DNA of 64,000 bases from contig JAGWNX010000005.1 in assembly GCA_028872955.1 (NCBI GenBank), forward strand, positions 1 through 64,000, read 5' to 3'. The notes beneath the pieces are model-generated. The model was not told the DNA's origin. It did not search any database and was given only the letters and a program-made list of their open reading frames with translations. Below, piece after piece: positions 1 to 9,604 of this stretch. This stretch comes from Acidobacteriota bacterium (GTDB lineage: Bacteria > Acidobacteriota > Terriglobia > Terriglobales > Acidobacteriaceae). Made by a program: the position numbers and the translations under genes. Position 1 is the first letter of the stretch. Each line of letters begins with the position of its first letter.

Positions 1-729
1 AGCCTTGAGCTCTTCCTTGGTGGGTGTTTCACCTTCAAGGAACTTCTCGAGAAGCACATCGTCGGTTTCGGCGATGATTTCGATCAACTGCATGCGGAAA
101 GCTTCAGCCTTCTTGAGCAGGTCGGCTGGAATTTTTTCGACCGAGTACTTGGCACCCATCGTCTCGTCGTGCCAGAGGATGGCTTTCATCTCGATCAGAT
201 CGACCACGCCCTTAAAGTTTGCTTCGGCGCCGATGGGAATCTGCAGGGCTACTGGACGCGCGCCCAGACGCTTGCGGATGGTGTCGATCACGAACTCGAA
301 GTCCGCGCCGTTCTTGTCCATCTTGTTCACGAAGCAGATGCGGGGAACCTTGTACTTGTCGCCCTGGCGCCACACGGTCTCAGTCTGCGGCTGAACGCCG
401 GAAACCGAGTCAAACACAGCAACCGCACCGTCGAGCACGCGGAGCGAGCGCTCCACTTCGGCCGTAAAGTCCACGTGGCCGGGCGTGTCGATGATGTTGA
501 TGCGGATGTTGTTCCACATGCAGGTTGTAGCAGCCGAAGTAATTGTGATGCCGCGCTCCTGCTCCTGCTCCATGTAGTCCATGGTCGCCGTGCCTTCATG
601 CACTTCGCCGATGCGGTGCGTGATGCCCGTGTAGAACAGGATGCGCTCTGTCGCTGTCGTCTTCCCGGCGTCGATGTGCGCCATGATGCCGATGTTCCGG
701 CAACGACTCAGAGGGATGCTGCGTGCCAC
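1..729 (-). CDS. fusA: Elongation factor G, N-terminal part (cut by window edge)
   Basis: EF-G is the GTPase that drives ribosomal translocation in the cytoplasm. 243 codons are present and the 3' part lies outside the window. The GTG start at 729 is preceded by AAGGAAG at about 8 nt. The G1 P-loop AHIDAGKTT is at residues 17-25, the switch region [10 protein letters not shown] at 59-68, the G3 motif DTPGH at 81-85, and NKMD (G4) lies further on. The N-terminus (MAR..PL...[10 protein letters not shown]) is typical of bacterial EF-G. It is the third gene of an rpsL-rpsG-fusA str operon on this strand, 110 nt downstream of rpsG. A GTG start and a hairpin just before the Shine-Dalgarno are the only unusual points. 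Confidence 0.96.
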   Translation of the reverse strand, partial: MARSIPLSRCRNIGIMAHIDAGKTTATERILFYTGITHRIGEVHEGTATMDYMEQEQERGITITSAATTCMWNNIRINIIDTPGHVDFTAEVERSLRVLDGAVAVFDSVSGVQPQTETVWRQGDKYKVPRICFVNKMDKNGADFEFVIDTIRKRLGARPVALQIPIGAEANFKGVVDLIEMKAILWHDETMGAKYSVEKIPADLLKKAEAFRMQLIEIIAETDDVLLEKFLEGETPTKEELKA

Positions 730-745
730 TTGATTTCTTCCTTTT

Positions 746-762
746 GGAGCCTCATTGGCTCC
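746..762 (-). other. Small hairpin upstream of the fusA ribosome-binding site
   Basis: GGAGCC-TCATT-GGCTCC forms a perfect 6-bp stem with a 5-nt loop in the rpsG-fusA spacer, ending a few bases before the fusA AAGGAAG. No T-run follows, so it is not a good terminator. It might tune fusA translation or stabilise a processed end; that is inference. Confidence 0.4.
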
Positions 763-839
763 GGTTCATCGTTCTTCGATTCCACTTGCCGGGCAATCCC
801 GCCCGCCCGGCCCCATAAAACTCTTGTCAGACTGCCCGA

Positions 840-1391
<552 letters not shown>

Positions 1392-1416
1392 TTAGCCGAA
1401 GACCGATGCGCCGGCT

Positions 1417-1800
1417 CTACTTCGCCGCCGCCTTAGGACGCTTCGCGCCATACTTCGAGCGACCCTGCTTGCGGTTAGCCACGCCAACCGAGTCCAGCGT
1501 GCCGCGCACCACGTGGTAGCGCACACCCGGCAGGTCCTTCACACGGCCGCCGCGGATCAGCACGATCGAGTGCTCCTGCAGGTTGTGGCCGATGCCCGGG
1601 ATGTAGGTCGTGACTTCAATCCCGTTCGTAAGGCGGACACGGGCAACCTTGCGGAGAGCCGAGTTCGGCTTCTTCGGGGTCTGGGTGTACACGCGAGTGC
1701 AGACTCCGCGACGCTGCGGCGAACCCTGCAGCGCAGGACTTGCGGTCTTGTAACGAGTGGGCGTGCGGCCCTGCTTGACTAGCTGATGAAACGTAGGCAC
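1417..1800 (-). CDS. rpsL: 30S ribosomal protein S12
   Basis: S12 contributes to decoding accuracy at the A site. It is 127 aa with the strongly conserved [20 protein letters not shown] block. Lys43/44 in TPKKP are the streptomycin-sensitive form, and [13 protein letters not shown] contains the Asp (D92) that is methylthiolated in some bacteria. The start is GTG at 1800 with AAGGAG six bases upstream. It is the first gene of the str operon; no transcription signal could be assigned confidently in the 5' spacer. Confidence 0.97.
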   Translation of the reverse strand: MPTFHQLVKQGRTPTRYKTASPALQGSPQRRGVCTRVYTQTPKKPNSALRKVARVRLTNGIEVTTYIPGIGHNLQEHSIVLIRGGRVKDLPGVRYHVVRGTLDSVGVANRKQGRSKYGAKRPKAAAK

Positions 1801-2465
1801 TGAAACTCCTTGTTCGAACGCGCGTTACCGTACTCAAACTTCCTGCAGCGCATTACAGAACTCAATGGCACCCGTCGCCGCTCCGCACAGCAAACCGCAC
1901 GCCCAAGCGTGCAGTGCCGATGCTTCAACGATCGAAGCCAGATTGAACCCTGCTTTGCGTCTGTAAACCGATACAACAGATCAGACGTAAACAGTCGACG
2001 GTGGCCGAGCGCCCCGCTTACCAGATTCTCTGGCAGCTTTGAAGGCCGACTCCGTTTCGCTGTCCCGGCCCGCATAGCCCATCCAAGGTGGAGGGTGTCG
2101 CAGGCACGATTGCGATGGGCCACAGACCAGACGCCTCACTTCGGGCCTGCTGTGGTGAATCTCTGCATCCAGTGTAGCGCAAGCCGGTCGTCTTGTGGCT
2201 TGGGCGCAGCGCCAAAACTCCAGCAACCGCGGTGTCATTCCCTGACATTCTGCTCTGGATACAAGCGGAACCTTCTTACAATAGCAACTGAGGTTCGCTC
2301 CGTCAACAGGTTTCCCACAGAAAGCCGCGTCTTTTGCGGTCATTCCCTCACCCCCGCTCACATACGGCCCGCTTCCTCCATCTGCCACCCTGCGACACCG
2401 CCTGATAAGCTCAGAGGGCCGCAACCACCGCTCGCGAAGCGTTGCTGGCAGGAGGCTTAGCAGGC
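1801..2465. other. 665-nt divergent intergenic region
   Basis: This gap separates rpsL (minus) from the S9 peptidase gene (plus) and should contain both promoters plus the str-operon leader. I see no tRNA, no conserved small ORF and no convincing terminator. A TACAAT hexamer near 2278 on the plus strand is a possible -10 for the peptidase but has no fitting -35. Local composition is somewhat less GC-rich than the genes. Confidence 0.5.
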
Positions 2466-4667
2466 GTGCACCCACAAACGGCCAAGGTCCGGTATCTGCT
2501 TCTAGCTGCGACCCTTGCAGCAGCTGCGACACCGGCGCTCCCAGTGCCTTGCCTGGCGGCCACACTAACAGGGGCAGCCACCGCACCCGGGGCAGTGTCA
2601 GACCACCAAGGCGGGGCGCCAGACGCCCGCGTGGCGGCGCTGATGCAGACGTTGCAGGCGACCCGCGTGCCGTTGACCGCCTCCATCTCGCCCGACGGCA
2701 ACTACGTCGCCTGGACGACGACTAATCGGCTGGACTACGAGCTGCATCTGACGGGGATCGCACCCGAAGGCACGGCGCAGGATGGCGCCTGGGATCGGAT
2801 CCTCTCGCCCGATACCCTGACCGACGTCACTAACCTGCGGCCCGGCCGCTGCGGAGCGCGCAGCCCGGCCTGGAGCCCGGACGGCAGGCAACTGGCCTTT
2901 CTCTCAGACTGCCACCTGGGCCCGAATGGGTGGAGCCAGCGCGCCCAGCCGCAGCTCTTCGTCTGGCGGCTGCAGGACAACGCCATCCAACAAGTGACCG
3001 ACGTGACTGGAGCGATCGAGGCCCCGGCATGGTCACCCGACGGTCGCAGCGTCGGCTTTCTGCTGACGGAACACCGCACCGGAGCGGCGAATGCTCAGGC
3101 TCCGGTCGAGCGCTGGAGCGGTGTCATCGGCGAGGACAGCAGCGCTCTGCAGCGCGTCGCCATCACGGTGCTGGCCAACCCCAAGGCTCGCCTGGTCACG
3201 CCGCCCGGGCTGCACGTCTATGAGTTCGACTGGTCGCCTGACAGTCAGTCCATCGCCTACATCGCCGCCGACCCGCCCGGCGACAGCAACTGGTGGACCG
3301 CCCGGCTGTACCGGCAGCAGGTCGCCGCCGCTCGAGAGGCGTCGCAGGCGTCCCCGGCAGACCAGCCCACTCTGCTGCTGGACCCCACCCTCTCGTCCGC
3401 TGGCTCGCTGCGCGGGTTGCAGCTGGCCACGCCCCGCTGGTCACCGGGAGGAGACAGTATCGCCCTGATCGGCGGCCTGATGAGCGATCAGGGAGTGACC
3501 GGCGGTGACCTCTACCTGGTGCTAGCCGGTGGCGGCGCGCCGCGCAACCTTGCCCCCGGCCGCCGCAGTTCCGTGGTGCAGGTATGGTGGCAGTCGCCTG
3601 GGACCGTGGGCATCGCTGAGCTGACGGGCGGTGCCTACCATCTCTCCGCGCTGGACGCAGCGACCGGGGCCGAGTTGCCGGCTGGCTCCACCCGGCAGAC
3701 TCTGGCGGCCTCCATCCAAGGCGATGACCGCAGCCTCGCCGTCTCTGTCGCAGCCCGGCAGCCGCAGCACGTGGCCTTCATCCGCAGCACCTTTGCTGAA
3801 CCGCCGGAGGTCTGGGCGGGAGAGATCGGAGGGATGCACGAGCTGAGCCACTTGAACGACGGCCTGCCGCCCGTGGCAAGCCACTTTGAGAGCGTGCAGT
3901 GGCAGAGCGAGGGCCACACGGTGCAGGGCTGGCTGCTTTACCCTGCCGGATGGAGCCCGCAGGACGCTGCCGCGGCCAAACGCTATCCCCTGGTGGTGAG
4001 CGTGCACGGCGGCCCCGCCAGCGCTGCGGTGCCGCACTGGCCCAGCCTGGGGCAGAACGCGATCCCGCTGGCTGCGCTGGGCTACTTTGTGCTACTCCCC
4101 AACCCGCGTGGCAGCTTTGGCCAGGGGGAGGCCTTCACCCAGGCCAACCGTCGCGACTTCGGCCACGGTGATCTTCGCGACATTCTGGCAGGGGTTGACT
4201 CCATCGTTGCGAGCCAGCCTGTAGACCCGGGCCGGATTGGGCTGACAGGCTGGAGCTACGGGGGCTTTCTCACCATGTTTGCGGTCACGCAGACCCACCG
4301 CTTCCGCGCCGCGGTCGCCGGCGCAGGCATCAGCGACTGGAAGAGCTACGCCGGAGAGAACTCCATCGACGGCTGGATGATTCCCTACTTTGGCGCAACC
4401 GTCTACGACGACCCGGAGATCTACGCGCGCAGCTCGGCGATCGACGCCATCAAGCAGGCCACCACGCCTACCCTGGTGCTGGTGGGCGAGCGCGACGGCG
4501 AGTGCCCCGCCCCGCAGAGCTTTGAGTTCTGGCATGGGCTGCGCGCCGTCGGCGTTAAATCCCAGCTGGTCGTCTATCCAGATGAAGGACACTCTTTCAC
4601 CGTGCCGTCACACCGGCAGGATGCCTTGCAGCGAACCGTGGATTGGTTTGCGACGCAGATGCCGTGA
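2466..4667 (+). CDS. Secreted S9 family peptidase (prolyl oligopeptidase / acylaminoacyl-peptidase type)
   Basis: Predicted exported serine peptidase of 733 aa: an N-terminal signal peptide (hydrophobic LLLAATLAAAATPAL near residues 10-25), a WD/PD40-type beta-propeller with repeated WSPDG-like motifs, and a C-terminal alpha/beta-hydrolase domain. The catalytic triad can be read as Ser597 in GWSYGGF, Asp677 in GERDGEC and His709 in DEGHSF. The start is GTG 2466, with AGGAGG at 2450-2455, preferred over a TTG at 2442 that lacks a ribosome site. Likely role is peptide degradation in the periplasm or outside the cell. The substrate is unknown. A lipoprotein gene follows 116 nt downstream. Confidence 0.9.
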   Translation: MHPQTAKVRYLLLAATLAAAATPALPVPCLAATLTGAATAPGAVSDHQGGAPDARVAALMQTLQATRVPLTASISPDGNYVAWTTTNRLDYELHLTGIAPEGTAQDGAWDRILSPDTLTDVTNLRPGRCGARSPAWSPDGRQLAFLSDCHLGPNGWSQRAQPQLFVWRLQDNAIQQVTDVTGAIEAPAWSPDGRSVGFLLTEHRTGAANAQAPVERWSGVIGEDSSALQRVAITVLANPKARLVTPPGLHVYEFDWSPDSQSIAYIAADPPGDSNWWTARLYRQQVAAAREASQASPADQPTLLLDPTLSSAGSLRGLQLATPRWSPGGDSIALIGGLMSDQGVTGGDLYLVLAGGGAPRNLAPGRRSSVVQVWWQSPGTVGIAELTGGAYHLSALDAATGAELPAGSTRQTLAASIQGDDRSLAVSVAARQPQHVAFIRSTFAEPPEVWAGEIGGMHELSHLNDGLPPVASHFESVQWQSEGHTVQGWLLYPAGWSPQDAAAAKRYPLVVSVHGGPASAAVPHWPSLGQNAIPLAALGYFVLLPNPRGSFGQGEAFTQANRRDFGHGDLRDILAGVDSIVASQPVDPGRIGLTGWSYGGFLTMFAVTQTHRFRAAVAGAGISDWKSYAGENSIDGWMIPYFGATVYDDPEIYARSSAIDAIKQATTPTLVLVGERDGECPAPQSFEFWHGLRAVGVKSQLVVYPDEGHSFTVPSHRQDALQRTVDWFATQMP

Positions 4668-4783
4668 AATCCCGCGTCCGCATTTGCTTCCCTCTCTCCG
4701 CTGCTTTTACACTAGAGGTTCAGCAATCCCACGATTGCAGGAGTGACCGTCCAGCTGGGGTACAGGTTGGACGGGGAGGTTCG

Positions 4784-7231
4784 ATGCGTCGGTTTGTTAC
4801 GTTCTTTTTCCTGGTATTTTTGACCATCCCGTTCGGGGTTTCGCTCTCGGGCTGCAGCAAGGGCACCGCCACGGTGTACTGCAACGGCGCCGACTCTGGT
4901 CCGATTGTGGGGCAGCTGTACAACATTACGCTGCAGCCGCAGCTGTACGGCATCTCCCTGAACCAGGGAGAGATGGGACAGGTCACATCGCCCACGGCGA
5001 AGGACTGTAAGGGCAGCTCGGTATCCACCTCCGGCTTCCAGTACGGCGTCTTCCTGCCCAGCGGCCAGCCGGACATCACCGTCGCCGACGTGAACCCGAC
5101 GACCGGCCACCTGTGCGCCGGCACCTGGAACCGGAACAGCGGTGCAGGCATTGCGGATTACACGACCTGCATCCCGACGGGCAAGAGCGGCACGGTGTAC
5201 GTCACTGCGTCCTCGGGCGGCGTCACCAGCAACTCCGTGCCGATCTATGTGCACCCGGTGGTCACCAACGTTGTTCTCGGGGCACCATCCGTGGACTGTT
5301 TGAACGATCCCGCGACCAACTGCAGCCCAGCCACGGCGAACAGCCTGGCCACCGCATCTGGCCAGCAGGCCTCCTGCACGGTGCTGGCCAATGGATGCTG
5401 CGCGCAGCCGATCGCCATCTCCTCGGCGACGCCCTACTCCGGCAACTCCTGCCTGTCGCAGAATCAGACTGGCCAGTTGGCCGCGCGCGTCTACGCCGGT
5501 GCCGGCAACACGCTGCAGAACATCAGCTGCCTGGCCGGCCACCTGAGCTACACGCCGCAGACCGCAGCGATCGTCAACATCGACCAGAACGGCGTGGCCA
5601 CGGCAGCCGCACCTGGCTCTACCCTGATCGTCTCGAACCTCTCCAACGCCAGCAGCTCCGCAGGCTTCTTCTCCACCTGCCCGCCGGTCAACATCGCGCT
5701 CACCGTGCCCACCGGCGCCAACAGCAGCACGACCAACGCCACCGTCAACCAGAACTTCGCGCAGCCGATCTCCGCGATTGTGACGGACAAGAACGGCACC
5801 ACGCTCACCGGCATCAATCTGCAGTACGTCTCCACCTCGCAGAAGACGCTGCCGAACACCACCACCGCAACCATCACGCCGACCTTCCCCGGTGCGGCTT
5901 CGGTCACGGCGATGTGCGTGCCATCCACCTGCAATCCCTCTCCGTTCAACGCGATTGGGCTCTACGGCAACGGCCTGCAGGTCGCCTCCAACCCGGTCAA
6001 CATCACGACGCCGGGAACCAACAGCACCTATCTCTACATCGCCAGCACGCAGAGCTTTTACATTGTGCCGATCGACTTCACGACCGGCACGCTCGGTTCG
6101 CCGGTGCGCCTGCCTTACCTGCCCAACTCCATTGCCATCTCCAACGATGGTGCGTTCCTGTATCTGGGCAGCGCCACAGAGTTCATGGAAGTGAACGCGG
6201 CCACCAACACGCTGACGCACGAAGATCCCACCATCCCCGGTTATGTGCTCGGTGTCTCGCCTGACGGCGCAACCGTAGTGATTGCAGATACCTTCCACCA
6301 GCTGGTGTATCTGGTCTCGACCACGGGTAGCGTCTCCACGCAGTACGGTCTGGTCAGCACCAACGTGGCAAATCTGCACGCCACGTTCTCGCCGGATAGC
6401 AGCACCGTCTACATCACCGACGGCAACCAGTTGCTGGTGCACTCCAGCTCCACGGGCTGGGCCAGCCTGACTGGCGCGACCAATCCCGGGCTGACGACCC
6501 CAGTGACGGATGCCGCCGTCACCGTGCCCAGCCTGGGTGCGTTCTTTGCCGGTGCAACCACCACGGCGCGTGGCACCTGCCCCATCACCACGGTGACGAC
6601 GGTGAATGGTCAGCCGACCACCAGCAACCTGTTCTATCCCTCGGCTGGCGTGACCGGCCCAACCACCGATCGCATTGCAGCCACGAATGATGGCCTGCAC
6701 ATGCTGGGTGCCACCGTCACCCCCACGGCGACCCTCACCGACATTGCCATCAACAGCCTGAACACCACCAACAGCGCCAACCCCGGCCAGTGCCCACCGG
6801 CCGGTACAGGGCTTACCTTTGCAACCACGCCCGTGTTGACCACCGTCATCCCGGGACTCACCGCAACAGCCATCACCGGCGTGATTCCGGCGACAGACTC
6901 CTCGGTTGCCTTTGTCACCTACACTGGCTCCGGCGGAGTACTGCCGCTCTATCAGCCCTCGGCCTCCGGGCCCGGCACGCTCAGCAGTGTCACGCTGGCA
7001 ACGGCAAGCGGCAGCCCCGCGCCGGTTGCTCCGGTAACTGGTGTCTTCAGCTCAGACAACACGACCTTCTACGTGGGCACGAGCGGCGACAACCTGGTCC
7101 ACATCCTCACCCGCAACACTAATGGCACCTTCCAGGATGCGACCCCACCGATTGCACCCAAGCTGACCGATGCCAACGGCAACGTTGTCGTACCGAACCT
7201 GCTCGCGCAACGTCCTCGCAAGCAGTCCTAA
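4784..7231 (+). CDS. Putative beta-propeller lipoprotein with Ig-like region
   Basis: 815 aa, starting at ATG 4784 with GGGGAGG 4 nt upstream. The N-terminus is a type II signal: MRRF, a hydrophobic stretch, then lipobox SLSGC, so Cys is probably lipidated. The first half is Thr/Ser/Asn-rich with bacterial-Ig-like strands (DKNGTTLTGINLQYVST). The second half, from about residue 420, has YncE-like propeller repeats (LYIASTQSFYIVPIDFTTGTL, SPDGATVVIADT, SPDSSTVYITDG). Such proteins are common and numerous in Acidobacteriota; function is unknown, probably surface binding. No enzyme motif was seen. It ends just before a strong terminator. Confidence 0.8.
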   Translation: MRRFVTFFFLVFLTIPFGVSLSGCSKGTATVYCNGADSGPIVGQLYNITLQPQLYGISLNQGEMGQVTSPTAKDCKGSSVSTSGFQYGVFLPSGQPDITVADVNPTTGHLCAGTWNRNSGAGIADYTTCIPTGKSGTVYVTASSGGVTSNSVPIYVHPVVTNVVLGAPSVDCLNDPATNCSPATANSLATASGQQASCTVLANGCCAQPIAISSATPYSGNSCLSQNQTGQLAARVYAGAGNTLQNISCLAGHLSYTPQTAAIVNIDQNGVATAAAPGSTLIVSNLSNASSSAGFFSTCPPVNIALTVPTGANSSTTNATVNQNFAQPISAIVTDKNGTTLTGINLQYVSTSQKTLPNTTTATITPTFPGAASVTAMCVPSTCNPSPFNAIGLYGNGLQVASNPVNITTPGTNSTYLYIASTQSFYIVPIDFTTGTLGSPVRLPYLPNSIAISNDGAFLYLGSATEFMEVNAATNTLTHEDPTIPGYVLGVSPDGATVVIADTFHQLVYLVSTTGSVSTQYGLVSTNVANLHATFSPDSSTVYITDGNQLLVHSSSTGWASLTGATNPGLTTPVTDAAVTVPSLGAFFAGATTTARGTCPITTVTTVNGQPTTSNLFYPSAGVTGPTTDRIAATNDGLHMLGATVTPTATLTDIAINSLNTTNSANPGQCPPAGTGLTFATTPVLTTVIPGLTATAITGVIPATDSSVAFVTYTGSGGVLPLYQPSASGPGTLSSVTLATASGSPAPVAPVTGVFSSDNTTFYVGTSGDNLVHILTRNTNGTFQDATPPIAPKLTDANGNVVVPNLLAQRPRKQS

Positions 7232-7251
7232 CAAGGGCAGTATCCCAGCAG

Positions 7252-7277
7252 AAAGGCCCCTCCAACGAGGGGCCTTT
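7252..7277. terminator. Strong bidirectional intrinsic terminator
   Basis: AAAGGCCCCT-CCAACG-AGGGGCCTTT is a perfect 10-bp stem with a 6-nt loop, with a T-rich continuation (CTCTT) on the plus strand and an A-rich start that gives T's on the minus strand. It lies between convergent genes (lipoprotein stop at 7231, nusB stop at 7318) and should end both transcripts. Confidence 0.9.
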
Positions 7278-7317
7278 CTCTTGCACTCTTGCAGTTGCGG
7301 CTGGCGGGTGCGGCAGA

Positions 7318-7740
7318 TCAGCCCAGCCGCTGCTTCAGCACCTCTCGGGCCACAGCGTCCAGCACGCCATTCAGGAAGTTGATCGACTCCGGTGCCGCGT
7401 AGCGACGGGCGATCTCCAGGCTTTCGTTGATGATGATCGGGGCGGGCGTCGCAGGAAAGCCAAGCATCTCTGCCACGGCACAGCGCAGCAGATTTCGATC
7501 GACCACGGGCATGCGCTCCAGCCGCCAGTTTGCGGCGTGCGCCTCAATCAAGCGATCGATCTCCTCCTGCCGCATCGTTGCCACGCGAAATATGTCCTCG
7601 GAGAAGCCGCGCGTCTCCTCGTCCACATCGTCGCGCGACGACCAGAAGAGCTTACGGACCTGCTCCGGAGACTGCTTGCCCAGGTCGCCCTGGAACAGCA
7701 TCTGCATCGTCAGCTCGCGGGACTTGCGTCGCGTTCCCAT
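7318..7740 (-). CDS. nusB: Transcription antitermination factor NusB
   Basis: NusB pairs with NusE (S10) on boxA RNA to support antitermination of rRNA transcription. 140 aa, all-helical, with the family signatures RRKSRELTMQMLFQGD at the N-terminus, VVDRNLLRCAVAEM in the middle and INESLEIARRYAAPESINFLNGVLDAVAR at the C-terminus. The ATG at 7740 overlaps the stop of the upstream lumazine synthase gene (TAATG), with GGGAGAGG upstream. The ribH-nusB pairing is a widespread bacterial arrangement. Confidence 0.95.
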   Translation of the reverse strand: MGTRRKSRELTMQMLFQGDLGKQSPEQVRKLFWSSRDDVDEETRGFSEDIFRVATMRQEEIDRLIEAHAANWRLERMPVVDRNLLRCAVAEMLGFPATPAPIIINESLEIARRYAAPESINFLNGVLDAVAREVLKQRLG

Positions 7741-8624
7741 TACGCCTCTCCCTGCCGGCCCAGCTTGCGGTGGATCGAGACCATCTCGATGGCCGCGATG
7801 GCCGCTTCAAATCCCTTGTTTCCGGCCTTCAGGCCGGCACGGTCCAGCGCCTGCTCCAGAGTCTCGCAGGTCAGCACGCCAAACGCGTGCGGCACACCGG
7901 TCTCCTGCTGCGACTGGCCGATGCCGCGGGCCACTTCGTTGTAGATCGCCTCGTAGTGCGCGGTCTCTCCGCGCAGCAGGCAGCCCAGAGTCACCACCGC
8001 GTCGACCTTGCCGGAGCTGGCCACAGCCCGGGCGGCCGACGGAATCTCCCACGCGCCCGGCACCCGCAGAATCTGGATGTCGGCCCGGGCGGCACCGCTG
8101 CGCAGCAACGCATCCAGCGCCCCCTGCAGCAGGCGATCCGTGATCACGGTGTTCCAGCGCGTCGTGATGACTGCAAAGCGCATGCCCACGGCGCTCAGGT
8201 CGCCTTCCAGCGCCACGGGACGATTGTGGAGGGGGTCCTCCGACTGCCAGAAGCCGACGGTCAACTGGGCATCCAGCGCGACGGTAAACAGCCGCGAGTT
8301 CCATTGCGTGAGCTCCGGGGCGCTCAGGCGGTTCGCCACCCCAGCCTCGTCAAAGCGTGCAGCCAGCCAGTTGCGGATGGCGGTGTGGATGTGGTCCAGC
8401 TGCGTAGTCTCAATCAGCACAGGCGGCACTGCGGGCAGGCGGCCGGCAACCAGTTCGAGATTGCCCAGCGGTGCCAACAGGGAGACTCCGCGACCGGAGT
8501 CGTCCTGCCAGCCGCGGCCAGCCTCAAAGCCAATCGCATGCAGCAGCTCCGCAAGCTGATCCAGAGCCCCCTGCGCGGCAGGCTCGGCTGCCACGGCGTG
8601 GACGAGCGTAATACCCTTGATCAT
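7740..8624 (-). CDS. ribH: 6,7-dimethyl-8-ribityllumazine synthase with extra N-terminal VOC-like domain
   Basis: Residues 137-294 form a complete lumazine synthase, the penultimate enzyme of riboflavin synthesis: VALEGDLSAVG start, TTRWN, VPGAWEIP, GCLLRGETAHYE with the catalytic His, and KAGNKGFEAAIAAIEM at the end. The first 136 residues are additional. They read as a beta-alpha-beta-beta-beta module of the VOC (glyoxalase-like) superfamily, starting IKGITLVH and ending with an LFTVALDAQLTVGFWQ strand pair. The frame is continuous with no stop. Internal starts (GTG at 8216, ATG at 8183) have no well-spaced ribosome site. There is no Shine-Dalgarno before ATG 8624, but TACAAT lies exactly 6 nt upstream. 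Usual RibH length is about 150-160 aa. The RibH assignment is firm; the VOC assignment is by pattern only. Confidence 0.88.
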   Translation of the reverse strand: MIKGITLVHAVAAEPAAQGALDQLAELLHAIGFEAGRGWQDDSGRGVSLLAPLGNLELVAGRLPAVPPVLIETTQLDHIHTAIRNWLAARFDEAGVANRLSAPELTQWNSRLFTVALDAQLTVGFWQSEDPLHNRPVALEGDLSAVGMRFAVITTRWNTVITDRLLQGALDALLRSGAARADIQILRVPGAWEIPSAARAVASSGKVDAVVTLGCLLRGETAHYEAIYNEVARGIGQSQQETGVPHAFGVLTCETLEQALDRAGLKAGNKGFEAAIAAIEMVSIHRKLGRQGEA

Positions 8625-8636
8625 GTTTCGATTGTA
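8625..8636 (-). promoter_or_regulatory. Candidate leaderless promoter (-10) of VOC-ribH
   Basis: TACAAT at 8631-8636 (minus strand) followed by 6 nt and ATG. With normal -10 to start spacing, transcription would begin at or next to the A of ATG. No Shine-Dalgarno and no clear -35 are visible. The same arrangement occurs before lhr and the VIT1 gene in this window. Confidence 0.55.
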
Positions 8637-8711
8637 TCGTTTGTTGCACGGCTGCCACGGCGCAGCGGGGGAATTCAACAGCCTGGGAAGCAAACGGCAA
8701 GGGAGAACAAC

Positions 8712-9497
8712 GTGGCAGAGACAGAATCGGTGCGGTACGTCGCAGCAGAGGGCGTTGCAACCATCACCATCCACCGGCCAGAGGTGCTCAACGCGCTGAA
8801 CGCCGCCACCCTGGCGGCACTGGAGCAGGCCGTGGCACGCGCTGCCGCCGCCCCCGAGGTGCGCGTCCTTCTGCTGACCGGTGCCGGCGAGAAGGCCTTC
8901 GTCGCCGGAGCAGACATCCGCGAGCTGGCCGCCGTCACCCCGGCCAATGCCGTAGCCATGGCGCAGCGCGGGCAACGGGTGATGGACGCCGTGGAGAGCT
9001 GCGGCAAGCCGGTCATCGCCTGCGTCAACGGCTTTGCCCTGGGCGGCGGCTGCGAGCTGGCGCTGGCCTGCACGCTGCGTATCGCCAGCAGCACGGCGAC
9101 CTTTGGCCAGCCAGAAGTCAAGCTCGGCATTCTGCCTGGCTACGGCGGCACCCAGCGGCTGCCCCGTCTGGTGGGCCCGGCAGAGGCCCTGCGCATCATC
9201 CTGACGGGCGCGATGGTCTCAGCTGAAGAGGCGCTGCGCATCGGCCTGGTCAACGAGGTGGTTCCGCCGGAGCAGCTGATGGAGCGCGCCCATGCACTGG
9301 CTCGCAGCATCCTGGCTGTTGCACCGCAGGCCGTTACCGCCTGTCTGCAGGCTGTGCAACAGGGTGCCGACCTGCCGCTGCGACAGGGGCTGGACCTGGA
9401 GGCCGAGCTGTTTGGCCGGCTCTGCCGCACGCAGGACAAGACAGAGGGCACGACCGCATTTCTGGAGAAGCGCAAGCCCCAGTGGACCGGTCGCTGA
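8712..9497 (+). CDS. Enoyl-CoA hydratase/isomerase family protein
   Basis: 261-aa crotonase-fold enzyme, probably hydrating 2-enoyl-CoA in fatty-acid or related acyl-CoA breakdown. GTG start at 8712 with GGGAGA five to six bases upstream. Family marks: HRPEVLNALNAATL, AGADIREL and GGGCELALACTLRIA (oxyanion-hole regions), and GQPEVKLGILPGYGGTQRLPRLVG with the two acid positions typical of true hydratases. The closest pattern is short-chain crotonase / PaaF type, but the acyl substrate cannot be read from sequence. It is divergent from VOC-ribH (87-nt gap) and not flanked by other beta-oxidation genes. Confidence 0.9.
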   Translation: MAETESVRYVAAEGVATITIHRPEVLNALNAATLAALEQAVARAAAAPEVRVLLLTGAGEKAFVAGADIRELAAVTPANAVAMAQRGQRVMDAVESCGKPVIACVNGFALGGGCELALACTLRIASSTATFGQPEVKLGILPGYGGTQRLPRLVGPAEALRIILTGAMVSAEEALRIGLVNEVVPPEQLMERAHALARSILAVAPQAVTACLQAVQQGADLPLRQGLDLEAELFGRLCRTQDKTEGTTAFLEKRKPQWTGR

Positions 9498-9604
9498 GGC
9501 GCGCCCGAGCAGCAGCCAGCCTGCATCGTCTGCACCGGGCTTCACCTCGCCGCACCTGCGCGCGCGCCGCAGGACTTGGTATGCTGTGGTGTGTGTGTAG
9601 CCCC

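Noticed and set aside
4712-6700. Long open frame antisense to the lipoprotein gene
   Set aside because: High-GC shadow: low-complexity Arg/Gly/Ala product, no ribosome site or known domain, and the sense frame has a clear lipoprotein signal.
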